DNA of 9,557 bases from Archaeoglobus_B sp964471215 (GCA_964471215.1 CAYYFC010000046.1:1-9557); one strand, 5' to 3'. Counted from the stretch's first letter, positions 1 to 7,199 are shown. The notes: generated by a model from the letters alone, not told the origin. A program made the numbers and translations.

Positions 1-37
1 ACTATACGGCAAAATATGTTAGGATTTATAAAGATTT

Positions 38-340
38 TTATGACTGTTTCTCACCTCCCAAAGGAATACGAATGCATCTAGATTTATCACTATAAAGTAA
101 TAGAATTAGCATGAATATCAGAAGTGTGCGGTATATTTTATCTATACCCAATGTTATGATGAGAAATACCAGAGATTCCTCAAGTGCTATGAGCAATAGC
201 AATGCAGAGCTGTATATAATGATCTCGTTAACGCTGTAGCCTGAAAGTGTTGAGTTTGAATACAGTGTGAATAATTTGTAATGTGAATAATTTATAACAT
301 GAAGAATTAATGATATAAGGCTAAGGGTTAATCGAATCAT
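38..340 (-). CDS. Small hydrophobic membrane protein, unrecognised (100 aa)
   Basis: I do not recognise a family. The 100-residue product is strongly hydrophobic, with likely membrane segments at about residues 3-17, 39-66 (long, perhaps one and a half passes) and 71-84. It ends in a short charged tail (DKSRCIRIPLGGEKQS), so a small integral membrane protein with two or three passes is likely. The start is the only Met near the 5' end. No Shine-Dalgarno sequence precedes it. An AT-rich TATA-like element lies only about 12 nt upstream on this strand, too close for a normal leaderless start, so the true promoter or start is uncertain. It is divergent from the helicase gene, separated by 36 bp. 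The open frame over the whole gap and the orderly alternation of hydrophobic and polar stretches argue for a real gene, but an AT-rich chance ORF cannot be excluded. Confidence 0.5.
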   Translation of the reverse strand: MIRLTLSLISLILHVINYSHYKLFTLYSNSTLSGYSVNEIIIYSSALLLLIALEESLVFLIITLGIDKIYRTLLIFMLILLLYSDKSRCIRIPLGGEKQS

Positions 341-348
341 GAACCGAA

Positions 349-361
349 TTTATAATTAAAA
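349..361 (+). promoter_or_regulatory. TATA-box-like element of the helicase gene
   Basis: The sequence TTTATAATTAAAA is centred about 25 bp before the ATG cluster at 377-388. This is the usual archaeal TATA-to-start distance for a leaderless or near-leaderless mRNA, and it favours one of the ATG codons over the TTG at 374. No convincing ribosome-binding site is present. Inferred from position and composition only. Confidence 0.45.
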
Positions 362-376
362 TCAAAAAGAGTTTTG

Positions 377-2683
377 ATGATGAGTATGATTGAAGATTTG
401 TTCTGTCCGAGGTGCGGAATGTTAAAGAAGAGGTGTAGATGTAAAAAAGAAGATATAAGGTCAAGAAATCTTGAATTACTTAGGAGGATATCAGGAGATA
501 GGAAGGATCTCATCCCGATTTTTGACTGCGATGAGGAAATAGTGTATTACAGGGTTTTTCAACCTTTTAATCCAAATCCAACAATTCCTGTTGAAAATGC
601 GAAAATAGTAAAACCGCTTGAAGATGCTCTGAAAAGAAGGGGTATTGAAAATCTTTATCTTTTCCAGTACGAAGCGATAAATGAGCTAAGAAAGGGAAAA
701 AACGTCGTTATAACAGCACCCACGGGATTCGGAAAAACAGAAGCTTTCATAATCCCCATGATTGAAAGGGTTGCGAGGGAAGGAATAGGAATAGTATTTT
801 ACCCGACAAAAGCTCTTGCTAAGGATCAGGAATTGAAGTTAAAATACTATGCAAGATCTCTTGGATTGAACGCTGTCAGATTTGATGGTGATTCAAATTT
901 CAGAGAGAGAAAGGATGTTTTAAGTGGAAAGGCCGATATAATTCTTACAAATCCAGACATGATAGATTATCATCTAAGAAATAATTACGGTTTCAGGAGA
1001 ATTGTATCCGATGTCGTATTCATAGTTGTGGATGAACTTCATAGCTATAACGGACTGCTCGGAACAAACATGCATTATCTAATAAAAAGGATAGATAGAT
1101 TTGCCGAATTCCAAATGGCCTGTGCATCGGCGACCATAGCAAATGCAAAGGAATTTGCAGAGGAACTATTTGAAAGGGAATTCGTACACGTGCACGGTGA
1201 GCACAGGAAATCCGTTCTACACTTCATCATGATATACACACATTCCATGTACTCCCTAATAAGAGATCTCGTAAGAAAACTTCAAAAGAAGAAGACGATA
1301 ATATTTGGAAATAGCTATAAGGTTGTTGAAACAATTGGATGGATTCTGAGGGATTACAATGTTGCAGTTCATAAGGGAGGGTTACCGAAGGATGTTAGAA
1401 TGAGAGTAGAAAGCGATTTCAGGAATGGAAGAATTAAAACTGTTGTTTCAACTCCAACGCTTGAACTCGGTATTGATATAGGAGATGTAGATGTCGTCAT
1501 ATCCGAATTGGTCAGCTACTCCCAATTTCTACAGAGGGTAGGAAGAGCGGGGAGAAAGGGACAGGAGAGTATAGGAATACTTCTTCTCAGAGATGAGGAT
1601 GCAATAAGCAATTACTACAGGTTGAAACCGGATGATTACTTTAAGGATGACTTTTACTGCTATGCCGAAAAATCAAATGAGGAGCTTATGTTCTATCAGA
1701 TACTATCGATGTGCATGGAGAAACCTCTGGAGTTAAGTGAAATAAAAAAAGAATGGATGAAGGTTGTGAACAGGCTTGAAAAGAAGAGGCTGATAACAAA
1801 AATAGGGGATGTTTACATTGTTTCTTCAAATGCTTCGGAATACTTCAAGGGATTTAACATGAGGGGGATAGGGGAAACTATCAGGATGTATAAGGACGGT
1901 AAATTTATAGGTGAGAGGAATCTTCCGATAGCCATAAAGGAGCTATTTCCGGGCAGTATTATAATACACAACGGTGAGAGGTTGATATGTAAGGAGCTAA
2001 GACTTGATGAAAGGATTGCAGTTCTGGAGGATTACCCGTATGGGAACGAGATAACAGATCCACTGTACATATCGATACCAAGAATAGTCAGCGTTGAGGA
2101 AAGCAGGGATGACAGAGCGTACTGTGGGCTGGAAATAACGATCATCGTATACGCATATGTAATTAGGGATGTATTCTCGAGGGAGAAGATGGGAGTAGTG
2201 GATCTAGAGGATCCCGTGAAATACTCATTTAATACCAAGGGTTTCATACTTTCAGCTCCAATGCCGGATCCAATGGATTACGATGATTTCTATGCTGGAA
2301 CATTTCACGCGCTAGAGCATGTGCTGATAGAGGCAAGCGATGCTTTAACGGGTGGTGGAAGTCAGTACATGGGTGGTATATCAACTCCCGATGGCGACAT
2401 ATTCGTCTACGATGCAACAATTGGAGGTAGCGGTCTAAGCAAACTCCTATTTAAGAGGTTGAACAGGGCTTTCAGAATTTCTTACGACGTTTTAAAGAAC
2501 TGCGAATGCAACAGGGTTGATGGATGTCCCCGCTGCACGTACAGCTACCAGTGCGGAAACAACAATCAGCCTTTAAACAGAATTGGCGCGATTAATGTAC
2601 TTAAAAAGATTCTGAAGGGTGAAAGAGGAAAACTTGACTTGAAGAAATATGAGGAAGCAGTGGAGTTCAAATACTATCCCTGA
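377..2683 (+). CDS. DEAD/DEAH-box helicase of the COG1205 / YprA (MrfA) type with C-terminal DUF1998-like zinc cluster
   Basis: Superfamily 2 helicase, 768 residues from the first ATG; nearby alternatives are TTG 374, ATG 380 and ATG 386. Residues 10-22 form a small CxxC...CxC cluster (CPRCG...CRC), probably zinc-binding. The helicase core follows: motif I APTGFGKT (114-121), motif II DELH (219-222), motif III SAT (251-253) and motif VI QRVGRAGR (386-393). The C-terminal third has the features of the DUF1998/MrfA domain: HALEH, the IGGSGLS stretch, and cysteines 709, 711, 717, 720 and 726 around GCPRC. Family knowledge: bacterial MrfA is a 3'-5' DNA helicase in excision of mitomycin adducts, working with the exonuclease MrfB. 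No MrfB-like gene is present here, so a DNA-repair role is an inference. The last 17 nt overlap the end of cofD on the opposite strand. Confidence 0.93.
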   Translation: MMSMIEDLFCPRCGMLKKRCRCKKEDIRSRNLELLRRISGDRKDLIPIFDCDEEIVYYRVFQPFNPNPTIPVENAKIVKPLEDALKRRGIENLYLFQYEAINELRKGKNVVITAPTGFGKTEAFIIPMIERVAREGIGIVFYPTKALAKDQELKLKYYARSLGLNAVRFDGDSNFRERKDVLSGKADIILTNPDMIDYHLRNNYGFRRIVSDVVFIVVDELHSYNGLLGTNMHYLIKRIDRFAEFQMACASATIANAKEFAEELFEREFVHVHGEHRKSVLHFIMIYTHSMYSLIRDLVRKLQKKKTIIFGNSYKVVETIGWILRDYNVAVHKGGLPKDVRMRVESDFRNGRIKTVVSTPTLELGIDIGDVDVVISELVSYSQFLQRVGRAGRKGQESIGILLLRDEDAISNYYRLKPDDYFKDDFYCYAEKSNEELMFYQILSMCMEKPLELSEIKKEWMKVVNRLEKKRLITKIGDVYIVSSNASEYFKGFNMRGIGETIRMYKDGKFIGERNLPIAIKELFPGSIIIHNGERLICKELRLDERIAVLEDYPYGNEITDPLYISIPRIVSVEESRDDRAYCGLEITIIVYAYVIRDVFSREKMGVVDLEDPVKYSFNTKGFILSAPMPDPMDYDDFYAGTFHALEHVLIEASDALTGGGSQYMGGISTPDGDIFVYDATIGGSGLSKLLFKRLNRAFRISYDVLKNCECNRVDGCPRCTYSYQCGNNNQPLNRIGAINVLKKILKGERGKLDLKKYEEAVEFKYYP

Positions 2684-3596
2684 TAGAGTCATACTCTGAT
2701 GCAATTTTTAAAATAAACCTTGACAGCCTTATAGAATCCTCTCTTGATCTCATAACTATATCCGTTGCAACAATTCTTACATCTCCATACATACCCGATA
2801 TATCCTCATCAGATCTATCGACGACGAGTACATCCAGAAAATCTGAATATATATCTGCAACACCGAGCGGTGAAACTTCATATCCCTTTGCCTTCATGAA
2901 CTTTCCCGCAGGACCGCTCAAAGGTTTCTTCCCTATTATCGGTGACACGGCAATCACTGTTTTCTTTTTTAAGGCTTTTCTTACATTTTTAACAGACAAA
3001 ATCGGTGTTATACTTGTAATGGGGTTGCTAGGACCTATTAATACAAAATCACAGTCATTTAATGCCCTTAAAACATCTTCTGTTGCTCTTGCCCTTTCAA
3101 TTCCCCTGAAGTAAATATCTACAACGTCCAAATCACCCCTGTACTTTACCCAAAACTCCTGAAAATGCAGCTCTCCTTTGGGTGTAACTATTATCGTCTC
3201 AACGTCCTCCTCGCACATCGGTAGTATCTCATGTCTTATCCCGAACGCATTCTTAATTCTCCTTATGGCCTCTGTTAGTGTATATCCCCTTCTGATAAGT
3301 TCAGATCTGAAGATGTGAACTGCCCTATCCATATCCCCTACCATCATGAACTCGTCGTATCCAAGCTTTACAAGCATTTCATGAGTTTTAAACGTGTCCC
3401 CCTTTATCCCCCACCATCTCTCATCATCTATAATGCCAGCCAGTGTGTAAATAACTGAATCTATGTCGGGACAAACCCTGTTCCCCGATATCCATATGTC
3501 CTCTGCAGTGTTAACTATTACACTTAGATATGATATTTCCTTCAACCCCAGGAGAAGTTTTGGCGTCCCCGTTCCTCCAGATAGGACAGATATCAT
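2667..3596 (-). CDS. cofD: 2-phospho-L-lactate transferase CofD (coenzyme F420 biosynthesis)
   Basis: The 309-residue protein matches CofD in length and motifs: nucleotide-type loop LSGGTGTPKLLLGL (5-18), the CPDIDSV stretch (42-48), DDERWWGIKGDTF (57-69), HFQEFWV (144-150) and IGPSNPITSITPIL (187-200). CofD transfers the phospholactyl (or phosphoenolpyruvyl) moiety from the guanosine-diphospho donor to 7,8-didemethyl-8-hydroxy-5-deazariboflavin (Fo), giving F420-0, in the cytoplasm. F420 is a central hydride carrier in Archaeoglobales and methanogens, which fits the host. The start ATG lies inside an ATGA overlap with the map stop codon, so translation is probably coupled to map and both genes are on one transcript. 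No good Shine-Dalgarno lies at normal spacing. The gene ends 17 nt inside the convergent helicase gene. Confidence 0.95.
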   Translation of the reverse strand: MISVLSGGTGTPKLLLGLKEISYLSVIVNTAEDIWISGNRVCPDIDSVIYTLAGIIDDERWWGIKGDTFKTHEMLVKLGYDEFMMVGDMDRAVHIFRSELIRRGYTLTEAIRRIKNAFGIRHEILPMCEEDVETIIVTPKGELHFQEFWVKYRGDLDVVDIYFRGIERARATEDVLRALNDCDFVLIGPSNPITSITPILSVKNVRKALKKKTVIAVSPIIGKKPLSGPAGKFMKAKGYEVSPLGVADIYSDFLDVLVVDRSDEDISGMYGDVRIVATDIVMRSREDSIRLSRFILKIASEYDSIRDSI

Positions 3597-4459
3597 GTTA
3601 TTACTCTCGCCCCATCCTCCTCAACTATTACAGTATGCTCGAACTGCGTTACGATACCTCCGCTAACCTCTGTAAGCACGGGATAAGCCCTTAGAACTCC
3701 GTATTTAACAAGCCTCGAAATCGTCAGATCTGACACACCCACCCATCTCCTAGCAAAGGGTAGTGTTTTGTAATTTTCAAGTACATGATTCAAAAATTCC
3801 CTGTCCTGTTTAAGTCTGAGAGTTTTAACGTTTATAAGAGAAAATATCTCGCACTCACCCCTCTCAGTCACCTTTCCTACACCATCCGTAACAAATGGTT
3901 CTATGGCTATAACAGTTCCTTCCTTGAGCTCGACACCCTTTTTTATCCTGTAGTTGTAAATAGTGGGCGGTGCATGCGCAAGATATCGTTGAAGCCCGTG
4001 TCCGGTCAGGTTCACAACAGGTTTAAATCCGAATTCCCTGATAGTTCTTTCAATTACCTCGCTTATCTCCGCCGTGTTTATTCCGGCGTGAATTACTTCA
4101 ATTGCATTTTCTAAGGCCTCCCTTGAAGCCTCTACAAGTTCCTCGTGATCTCCGAGATCTATCGTTATCGCCGTATCTGCTATGAATCCATCTATGTGCG
4201 CACCTATGTCCAGTTTGACCACATCTCCATCTTTTAGAACTCTTTCGTCGTTTTTCTTTGGAGTGAAATGTGCAGCGTCGCTGTTTACAGAAATATTACA
4301 AGGGAATGCGGGCTTTGCCCCCAGCTCAATTATCCTCCCCTCCACGAACTCCGCGATTTCCAGCAATTTTGTATTCGGCTTTATCATCTTTATCACTTCT
4401 TCCTTAACCTGTTTTAATATCCTGCCAGCTTCTATGTACTTTTCAAACTCTTTAGGCAT
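3593..4459 (-). CDS. map: Methionine aminopeptidase, type II
   Basis: Removes the initiator methionine from nascent proteins. The 288-residue length and the insertion between the last two metal ligands mark the archaeal/eukaryotic type II form. The pita-bread-fold residues are all visible: catalytic His64 (AAHFTP), metal ligands Asp84 (KLDIGA), Asp95 (IADTA), His154 (TGHGL), Glu187 (IEPF) and Glu274 (QFEHT), plus His162. By recall this matches the ligand set of the Pyrococcus furiosus enzyme. It is the first gene of a two-gene operon: its TGA overlaps the cofD ATG as ATGA. It is divergent from fen across a 48-bp gap. A TATA-like element about 28 nt upstream and the absence of a Shine-Dalgarno sequence suggest a leaderless mRNA. 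No functional link between Met removal and F420 synthesis is known to me; the pairing is probably only co-transcription. Confidence 0.96.
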   Translation of the reverse strand: MPKEFEKYIEAGRILKQVKEEVIKMIKPNTKLLEIAEFVEGRIIELGAKPAFPCNISVNSDAAHFTPKKNDERVLKDGDVVKLDIGAHIDGFIADTAITIDLGDHEELVEASREALENAIEVIHAGINTAEISEVIERTIREFGFKPVVNLTGHGLQRYLAHAPPTIYNYRIKKGVELKEGTVIAIEPFVTDGVGKVTERGECEIFSLINVKTLRLKQDREFLNHVLENYKTLPFARRWVGVSDLTISRLVKYGVLRAYPVLTEVSGGIVTQFEHTVIVEEDGARVIT

Positions 4460-4478
4460 GAAGAAAAATAGGCAGAAG

Positions 4479-4490
4479 TTAAAAATATAT
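4479..4490. promoter_or_regulatory. TATA-like element in the shared map / fen divergent promoter region
   Basis: The gap between the two divergent start codons (4460-4507, 48 bp) holds one strong AT block, TTAAAAATATAT, continuing into tacgattaat. Its centre is about 22-24 bp from the fen ATG and about 26-28 bp from the map ATG, so it could position TBP/TFB for leaderless transcripts in both directions. Whether one box serves both genes or two overlapping boxes exist cannot be told from the sequence. Confidence 0.5.
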
Positions 4491-4507
4491 TACGATTAAT
4501 TTATGTT

Positions 4508-5524
4508 ATGGGTACCGATATAGGCGAGCTCTTCAAAAGAGAGGAGGTCGAGATAGAATATTTTTCGGGTAAGAAGATAGCCATAGATGCATTAAATACC
4601 CTTTACCAGTTCCTGGCAACTATAAGACAGCCCGATGGAACACCACTTAAGGATTCTCAAGGGAGAATTACATCTCATCTCTCCGGAATTCTATACAGGG
4701 TCTCAAACATGATAGAGGTTGGGATAAGACCAGTATTCGTATTCGATGGGGAACCTCCGGATTTTAAAAAGGCGGAGATTGAAGAGAGAAAAAGGGTTAG
4801 GGAGGAGGCAGAGGAAAAATGGAGAACTGCTCTGGAAATGGGATTAAAGGAGGAAGCTAGGAAATACGCGCAGGCATCGGCAAGAGTAGACGAGTACATA
4901 GTTGAATCGTCTAAGAAGCTCTTGAGTCTTATGGGAATACCTGTCGTACAGGCTCCTTCTGAAGGTGAGGCCCAAGCTGCTTATATGGCAAAAAAAGGAG
5001 ATGTAGATTTTACGGGCAGTCAGGATTACGATTCACTGCTCTTTGGAAGTCCTAGGCTTGCAAGAAATCTGGCAATTACTGGAAAGAGGAAGGTACCGGG
5101 TAAAAACGTGTACGTTGACATAAAGCCTGAGCTCATATATCTAGATGAAAACCTGAAAAGATTAGGAATAAGTAGAGAGCAGCTCATAGATATCGCTTTG
5201 TTAATCGGAACAGATTACAACGAAGGTATTGAGGGATTTGGCGTTAAAAAGGCGTATAAATACGTAAAGAATTATGGAAACATATCAAAGGTTTTGAGGA
5301 TTTTAAGGGTTAAGCCAAAGGAGCCTGTTGAGGAGATAAGGGAGTTCTTCCTTAACCCACCGGTTACAGACGATTACAAGATCGAGTTTAAGGAACCCGA
5401 TAGGGATGGTATAATAGAATTCCTATGCGAGGAACACGATTTCAGTAGAGAAAGAGTTGAGAAGGCTCTTGAAAAACTTAAAAGCGCAAAAAGTGCTCAG
5501 GCAACTCTTGAAAGGTGGTTTTAA
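4508..5524 (+). CDS. fen: Flap endonuclease 1 (FEN-1)
   Basis: Structure-specific nuclease that removes 5' flaps during Okazaki-fragment maturation and long-patch base-excision repair. The 338-residue length is typical of archaeal FEN-1. The XPG N and I domains carry the catalytic acidic residues at the expected positions: Asp27 (IAIDALN), Asp80 (VFDGEPP), Glu152 and Glu154 (PSEGEAQAAY), Asp173 and Asp175 (GSQDYDS) and Asp236 (GTDYNEG). A helix-hairpin-helix region follows (IEGFGVKKAYKYV). The C-terminus QATLERWF (331-338) is a PCNA-interacting PIP box (QxxLxxWF). By recall the sequence is very close to A. fulgidus FEN-1. Start ATG 4508 gives the conserved N-terminus MGTDIGELF; an ATG at 4503 is out of frame. 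No Shine-Dalgarno is visible, so the mRNA is probably leaderless. The stop overlaps the moaB start by one base (TAATG). Confidence 0.98.
   Translation: MGTDIGELFKREEVEIEYFSGKKIAIDALNTLYQFLATIRQPDGTPLKDSQGRITSHLSGILYRVSNMIEVGIRPVFVFDGEPPDFKKAEIEERKRVREEAEEKWRTALEMGLKEEARKYAQASARVDEYIVESSKKLLSLMGIPVVQAPSEGEAQAAYMAKKGDVDFTGSQDYDSLLFGSPRLARNLAITGKRKVPGKNVYVDIKPELIYLDENLKRLGISREQLIDIALLIGTDYNEGIEGFGVKKAYKYVKNYGNISKVLRILRVKPKEPVEEIREFFLNPPVTDDYKIEFKEPDRDGIIEFLCEEHDFSRERVEKALEKLKSAKSAQATLERWF
5514..5518 (+). promoter_or_regulatory. Ribosome-binding site of the moaB-like gene
   Basis: GGTGG lies inside the last fen codons, five bases before ATG 5524. Its position supports ATG 5524 as the start rather than GTG 5515, which is itself part of this motif, and suggests translation of the second gene of a polycistronic mRNA. 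Confidence 0.6.
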
Positions 5525-6033
5525 TGGAAGAACATGAAGCAGAAGTCGATATAAGCTTCGGTGTGATAACAATTTCGAGCTCAAGGTATGAGAGGTATGG
5601 AAGGTTGAAGGGTGTAGAGAATATACCCGACGACGATGAATCCGGCAGGATACTAGTTGAAGAGTTAAACGCGAAGAGGTACATTCTCGTTCCAGATGAT
5701 AAGACGGAGATAATAAGTGCAACATTTGATATGCTCAGAGATGTTGACGTTGTCGTAACAACTGGAGGAACCGGTTTATCTCCAATGGACGTTACGATAG
5801 AAGCATTAAAACCCCTCGTTGAAAAGGAAATAGAGGGATTCGGGGAAATATTCAGATTTTTAAGTTATAGGGAGATAGGTGAGAGGGCAATTCTTACAAG
5901 GGCCTTTGCTGGCGTTTTAAACAACAAGGTGATATTCTGCTTACCGGGCTCGAAAAATGCTGTAAAGACGGGATTAAGGATAATAAAATCTCAGATAAGA
6001 CACATAATTTCTCATGTAAGAGGGATTAAATAG
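5524..6033 (+). CDS. moaB: MoaB/MogA-family molybdopterin (tungstopterin) biosynthesis protein
   Basis: The 169-residue protein belongs to the MoaB/MogA/Cnx1G family. In archaea these enzymes adenylylate molybdopterin before metal insertion, giving molybdenum or tungsten cofactors. Visible motifs: N-terminal strand FGVITISSSRY (12-22), DESGRILVEEL (38-48), the pterin-binding loop TTGGTGLSPMDVTIEAL (79-95) with the conserved Asp89, GERAILTRAFAG (119-130) and LPGSKNAV (140-147). The length suits a stand-alone MoaB and is too short for MoeA. ATG 5524 is preferred because it follows GGTGG by five bases and overlaps the fen stop as TAATG; GTG 5515 would add three residues. It forms a two-gene operon with fen, without an evident functional link. 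The gene ends directly against the DUF1616 gene on the other strand. MoaB versus MogA is hard to separate; archaeal proteins of this size are usually called MoaB. Confidence 0.92.
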   Translation: MEEHEAEVDISFGVITISSSRYERYGRLKGVENIPDDDESGRILVEELNAKRYILVPDDKTEIISATFDMLRDVDVVVTTGGTGLSPMDVTIEALKPLVEKEIEGFGEIFRFLSYREIGERAILTRAFAGVLNNKVIFCLPGSKNAVKTGLRIIKSQIRHIISHVRGIK

Positions 6034-7014
6034 CTAAAGTTTTCTAACGAACAGGTTCAAATTAAGGCTCTGGATTTTCCCATCTATAGCATCGATTATC
6101 CTTTTTTCAGCCTCAGTTCCAGCGAAGTCTTTCATTTTTTCAGGTTTCAGAGGCAATGGCGGTACTTCATTCTTAAAAAGCAGAAACCACATCTTATAAA
6201 CCCCCGGCTTAGGTATGGAAAACGTGTAAACCTTTTCCCACTGAGGAGTCCAGTTACCCTCTATATTTACATCCGTATGATTTAACGTCACGTGCAGCCT
6301 GTCAAAGAAGTACATATGATTTATTACCGTCCTGTTACCTGCATAAGTTGCGTTCACGAGCCATATCTCGATTGTGTAATTAACAGTTCTATATTCGTGA
6401 TTTACTATGCCTATTATTATAGTTGCATTCTGATTAACCCTTATATCTGTTGGATAGTCCGCAGCCTTACCCTTAGGACCCAGTATGTAAAATTCGGTGA
6501 ACTTCTCACCGTGTTTTGGCGTAACGATTACATATACCAGAACGGCGATCGAAGCTATGATCGATATAACGAGTATAACACTCAATATCCTGTCCACTTT
6601 TGACATCTCATACCATCCGATCATCCTTCTTATTTCAACACTTGGAACGAAAGGATTTCTCGCTCTAAATCTCCTTAAAATAGCTAAAGATGAAAATATC
6701 ACGTTAAAGAACGCCAAACTCAGCAGAACGGGTGTTAGTCTTATACCAAATGGTGTATAGTTTAGCATCAGACCTATAAGAGGTGTGACAGCTATGCTTA
6801 TACCAAATGACAGAGCAATCCTCTCCACGTTATCCAGATCCTTTTTTTCTGGAAATAAAAAGGATATCAGAGAGTAACCTGGGAAAAAAAGTATAAACGG
6901 TATGCCTATTATTTTTCTGAGTACGTTATCTGGAAAAAGATATATTACAAGAACAAGCAGTACTGAGAGAAATGTTATCGTCATAAGATCCCAGGCTTTT
7001 CTGTAGTCTTCCAT
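6034..7014 (-). CDS. DUF1616 family membrane protein with large extracytoplasmic domain
   Basis: The 326-residue protein has likely transmembrane helices at about residues 12-27, 35-54, 66-84, 93-113 and 143-164, followed by a roughly 160-residue soluble domain. The motif FFPGYSLISFLFP (43-55) and the four-helix N-terminal block followed by a further helix and a beta-rich domain fit DUF1616 (PF07760), a mostly archaeal family of unknown function. The C-terminal domain reads like a beta-sandwich and ends with NLNLFVRKL. It holds six N-glycosylation sequons (Asn196, 212, 221, 227, 245, 254), with one more at Asn85, which supports an outside location. Family members are often found near cell-surface or glycosylation genes; here the neighbours are moaB (convergent, zero spacing) and a sugar-phosphate mutase beyond the gap. 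A TATA-like box lies 27 nt before the ATG, so it is probably monocistronic and leaderless. Confidence 0.85.
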   Translation of the reverse strand: MEDYRKAWDLMTITFLSVLLVLVIYLFPDNVLRKIIGIPFILFFPGYSLISFLFPEKKDLDNVERIALSFGISIAVTPLIGLMLNYTPFGIRLTPVLLSLAFFNVIFSSLAILRRFRARNPFVPSVEIRRMIGWYEMSKVDRILSVILVISIIASIAVLVYVIVTPKHGEKFTEFYILGPKGKAADYPTDIRVNQNATIIIGIVNHEYRTVNYTIEIWLVNATYAGNRTVINHMYFFDRLHVTLNHTDVNIEGNWTPQWEKVYTFSIPKPGVYKMWFLLFKNEVPPLPLKPEKMKDFAGTEAEKRIIDAIDGKIQSLNLNLFVRKL

Positions 7015-7032
7015 GTTACATGATCTACCGAT

Positions 7033-7053
7033 CTCTTTATATCTTTTAAAGAG
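7033..7053. repeat. Perfect 7-bp inverted repeat over the DUF1616 promoter
   Basis: CTCTTTA, a 7-nt spacer, then TAAAGAG form a perfect inverted repeat that covers the TATA-like element of the DUF1616 gene. A dimeric regulator bound here would block TBP/TFB, so it is a plausible operator. No specific regulator is recognised, and the low complexity means chance is possible. Confidence 0.4.
7035..7047 (-). promoter_or_regulatory. TATA-box-like element of the DUF1616 gene
   Basis: On the minus strand the sequence reads AAAAGATATAAAG, centred about 27 bp before the start codon at 7014. The spacing and the missing Shine-Dalgarno suggest a leaderless transcript. Confidence 0.5.
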
Positions 7054-7068
7054 AGAAAATCATGGGCC

Positions 7069-7101
7069 AATTCAAATTCTGAATATTATTATTTTTGAAT
7101 T
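7069..7101. repeat. 8-bp inverted repeat, AT-rich
   Basis: AATTCAAA (7069-7076) is mirrored by TTTGAATT (7094-7101) across a 17-nt spacer. It could form a hairpin or bind a dimeric protein. In such AT-rich DNA it may be a chance pairing. Confidence 0.3.
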
Positions 7102-7134
7102 TTTATTTATTTACTTATTATAATCTCTTTTAAC

Positions 7135-7199
7135 CTTACAAAAATTAAGCCGTTATAGAGTTCATAGGAAAACATAGGAAAATATAGAAATTTTGTAAG
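7135..7199. repeat. Inverted repeat enclosing short tandem repeats
   Basis: CTTACAAAAATT (7135-7146) pairs with AAATTTTGTAAG (7188-7199), with one mismatch in 12. Between the arms lie two exact adjacent copies of CATAGGAAAA (7163-7172 and 7173-7182) and a degenerate third (TATAGAAATT). The exact 10-bp periodicity is close to one helical turn, which would suit repeated binding of one protein. The function is unknown. Confidence 0.45.

Noticed and set aside
1..37. Possible terminator after the small membrane protein
   Set aside because: No stem is visible and only weak T-runs occur on the minus strand, so it cannot be supported.
2032..2247. Minus-strand open frame of 71 codons
   Set aside because: It lies wholly within the helicase gene, opposite strongly conserved helicase residues, and shows no domain or promoter.
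3785..4114. Plus-strand open frame of 109 codons
   Set aside because: It is antisense to map across the metal-ligand residues; the map reading is clearly real.
5423..5725. Minus-strand open frames of 100 and 68 codons over the fen/moaB junction
   Set aside because: They are antisense to two recognised genes and have low-complexity Ser/Leu-rich products.
6292..6760. Two plus-strand open frames of 103 and 87 codons
   Set aside because: They are antisense to the DUF1616 gene, whose membrane topology and family motif are convincing.
7163..7192. Possible CRISPR-like array from CATAGGAAAA repeats
   Set aside because: The units are only 10 bp and directly adjacent without spacers, so this is a simple tandem repeat.
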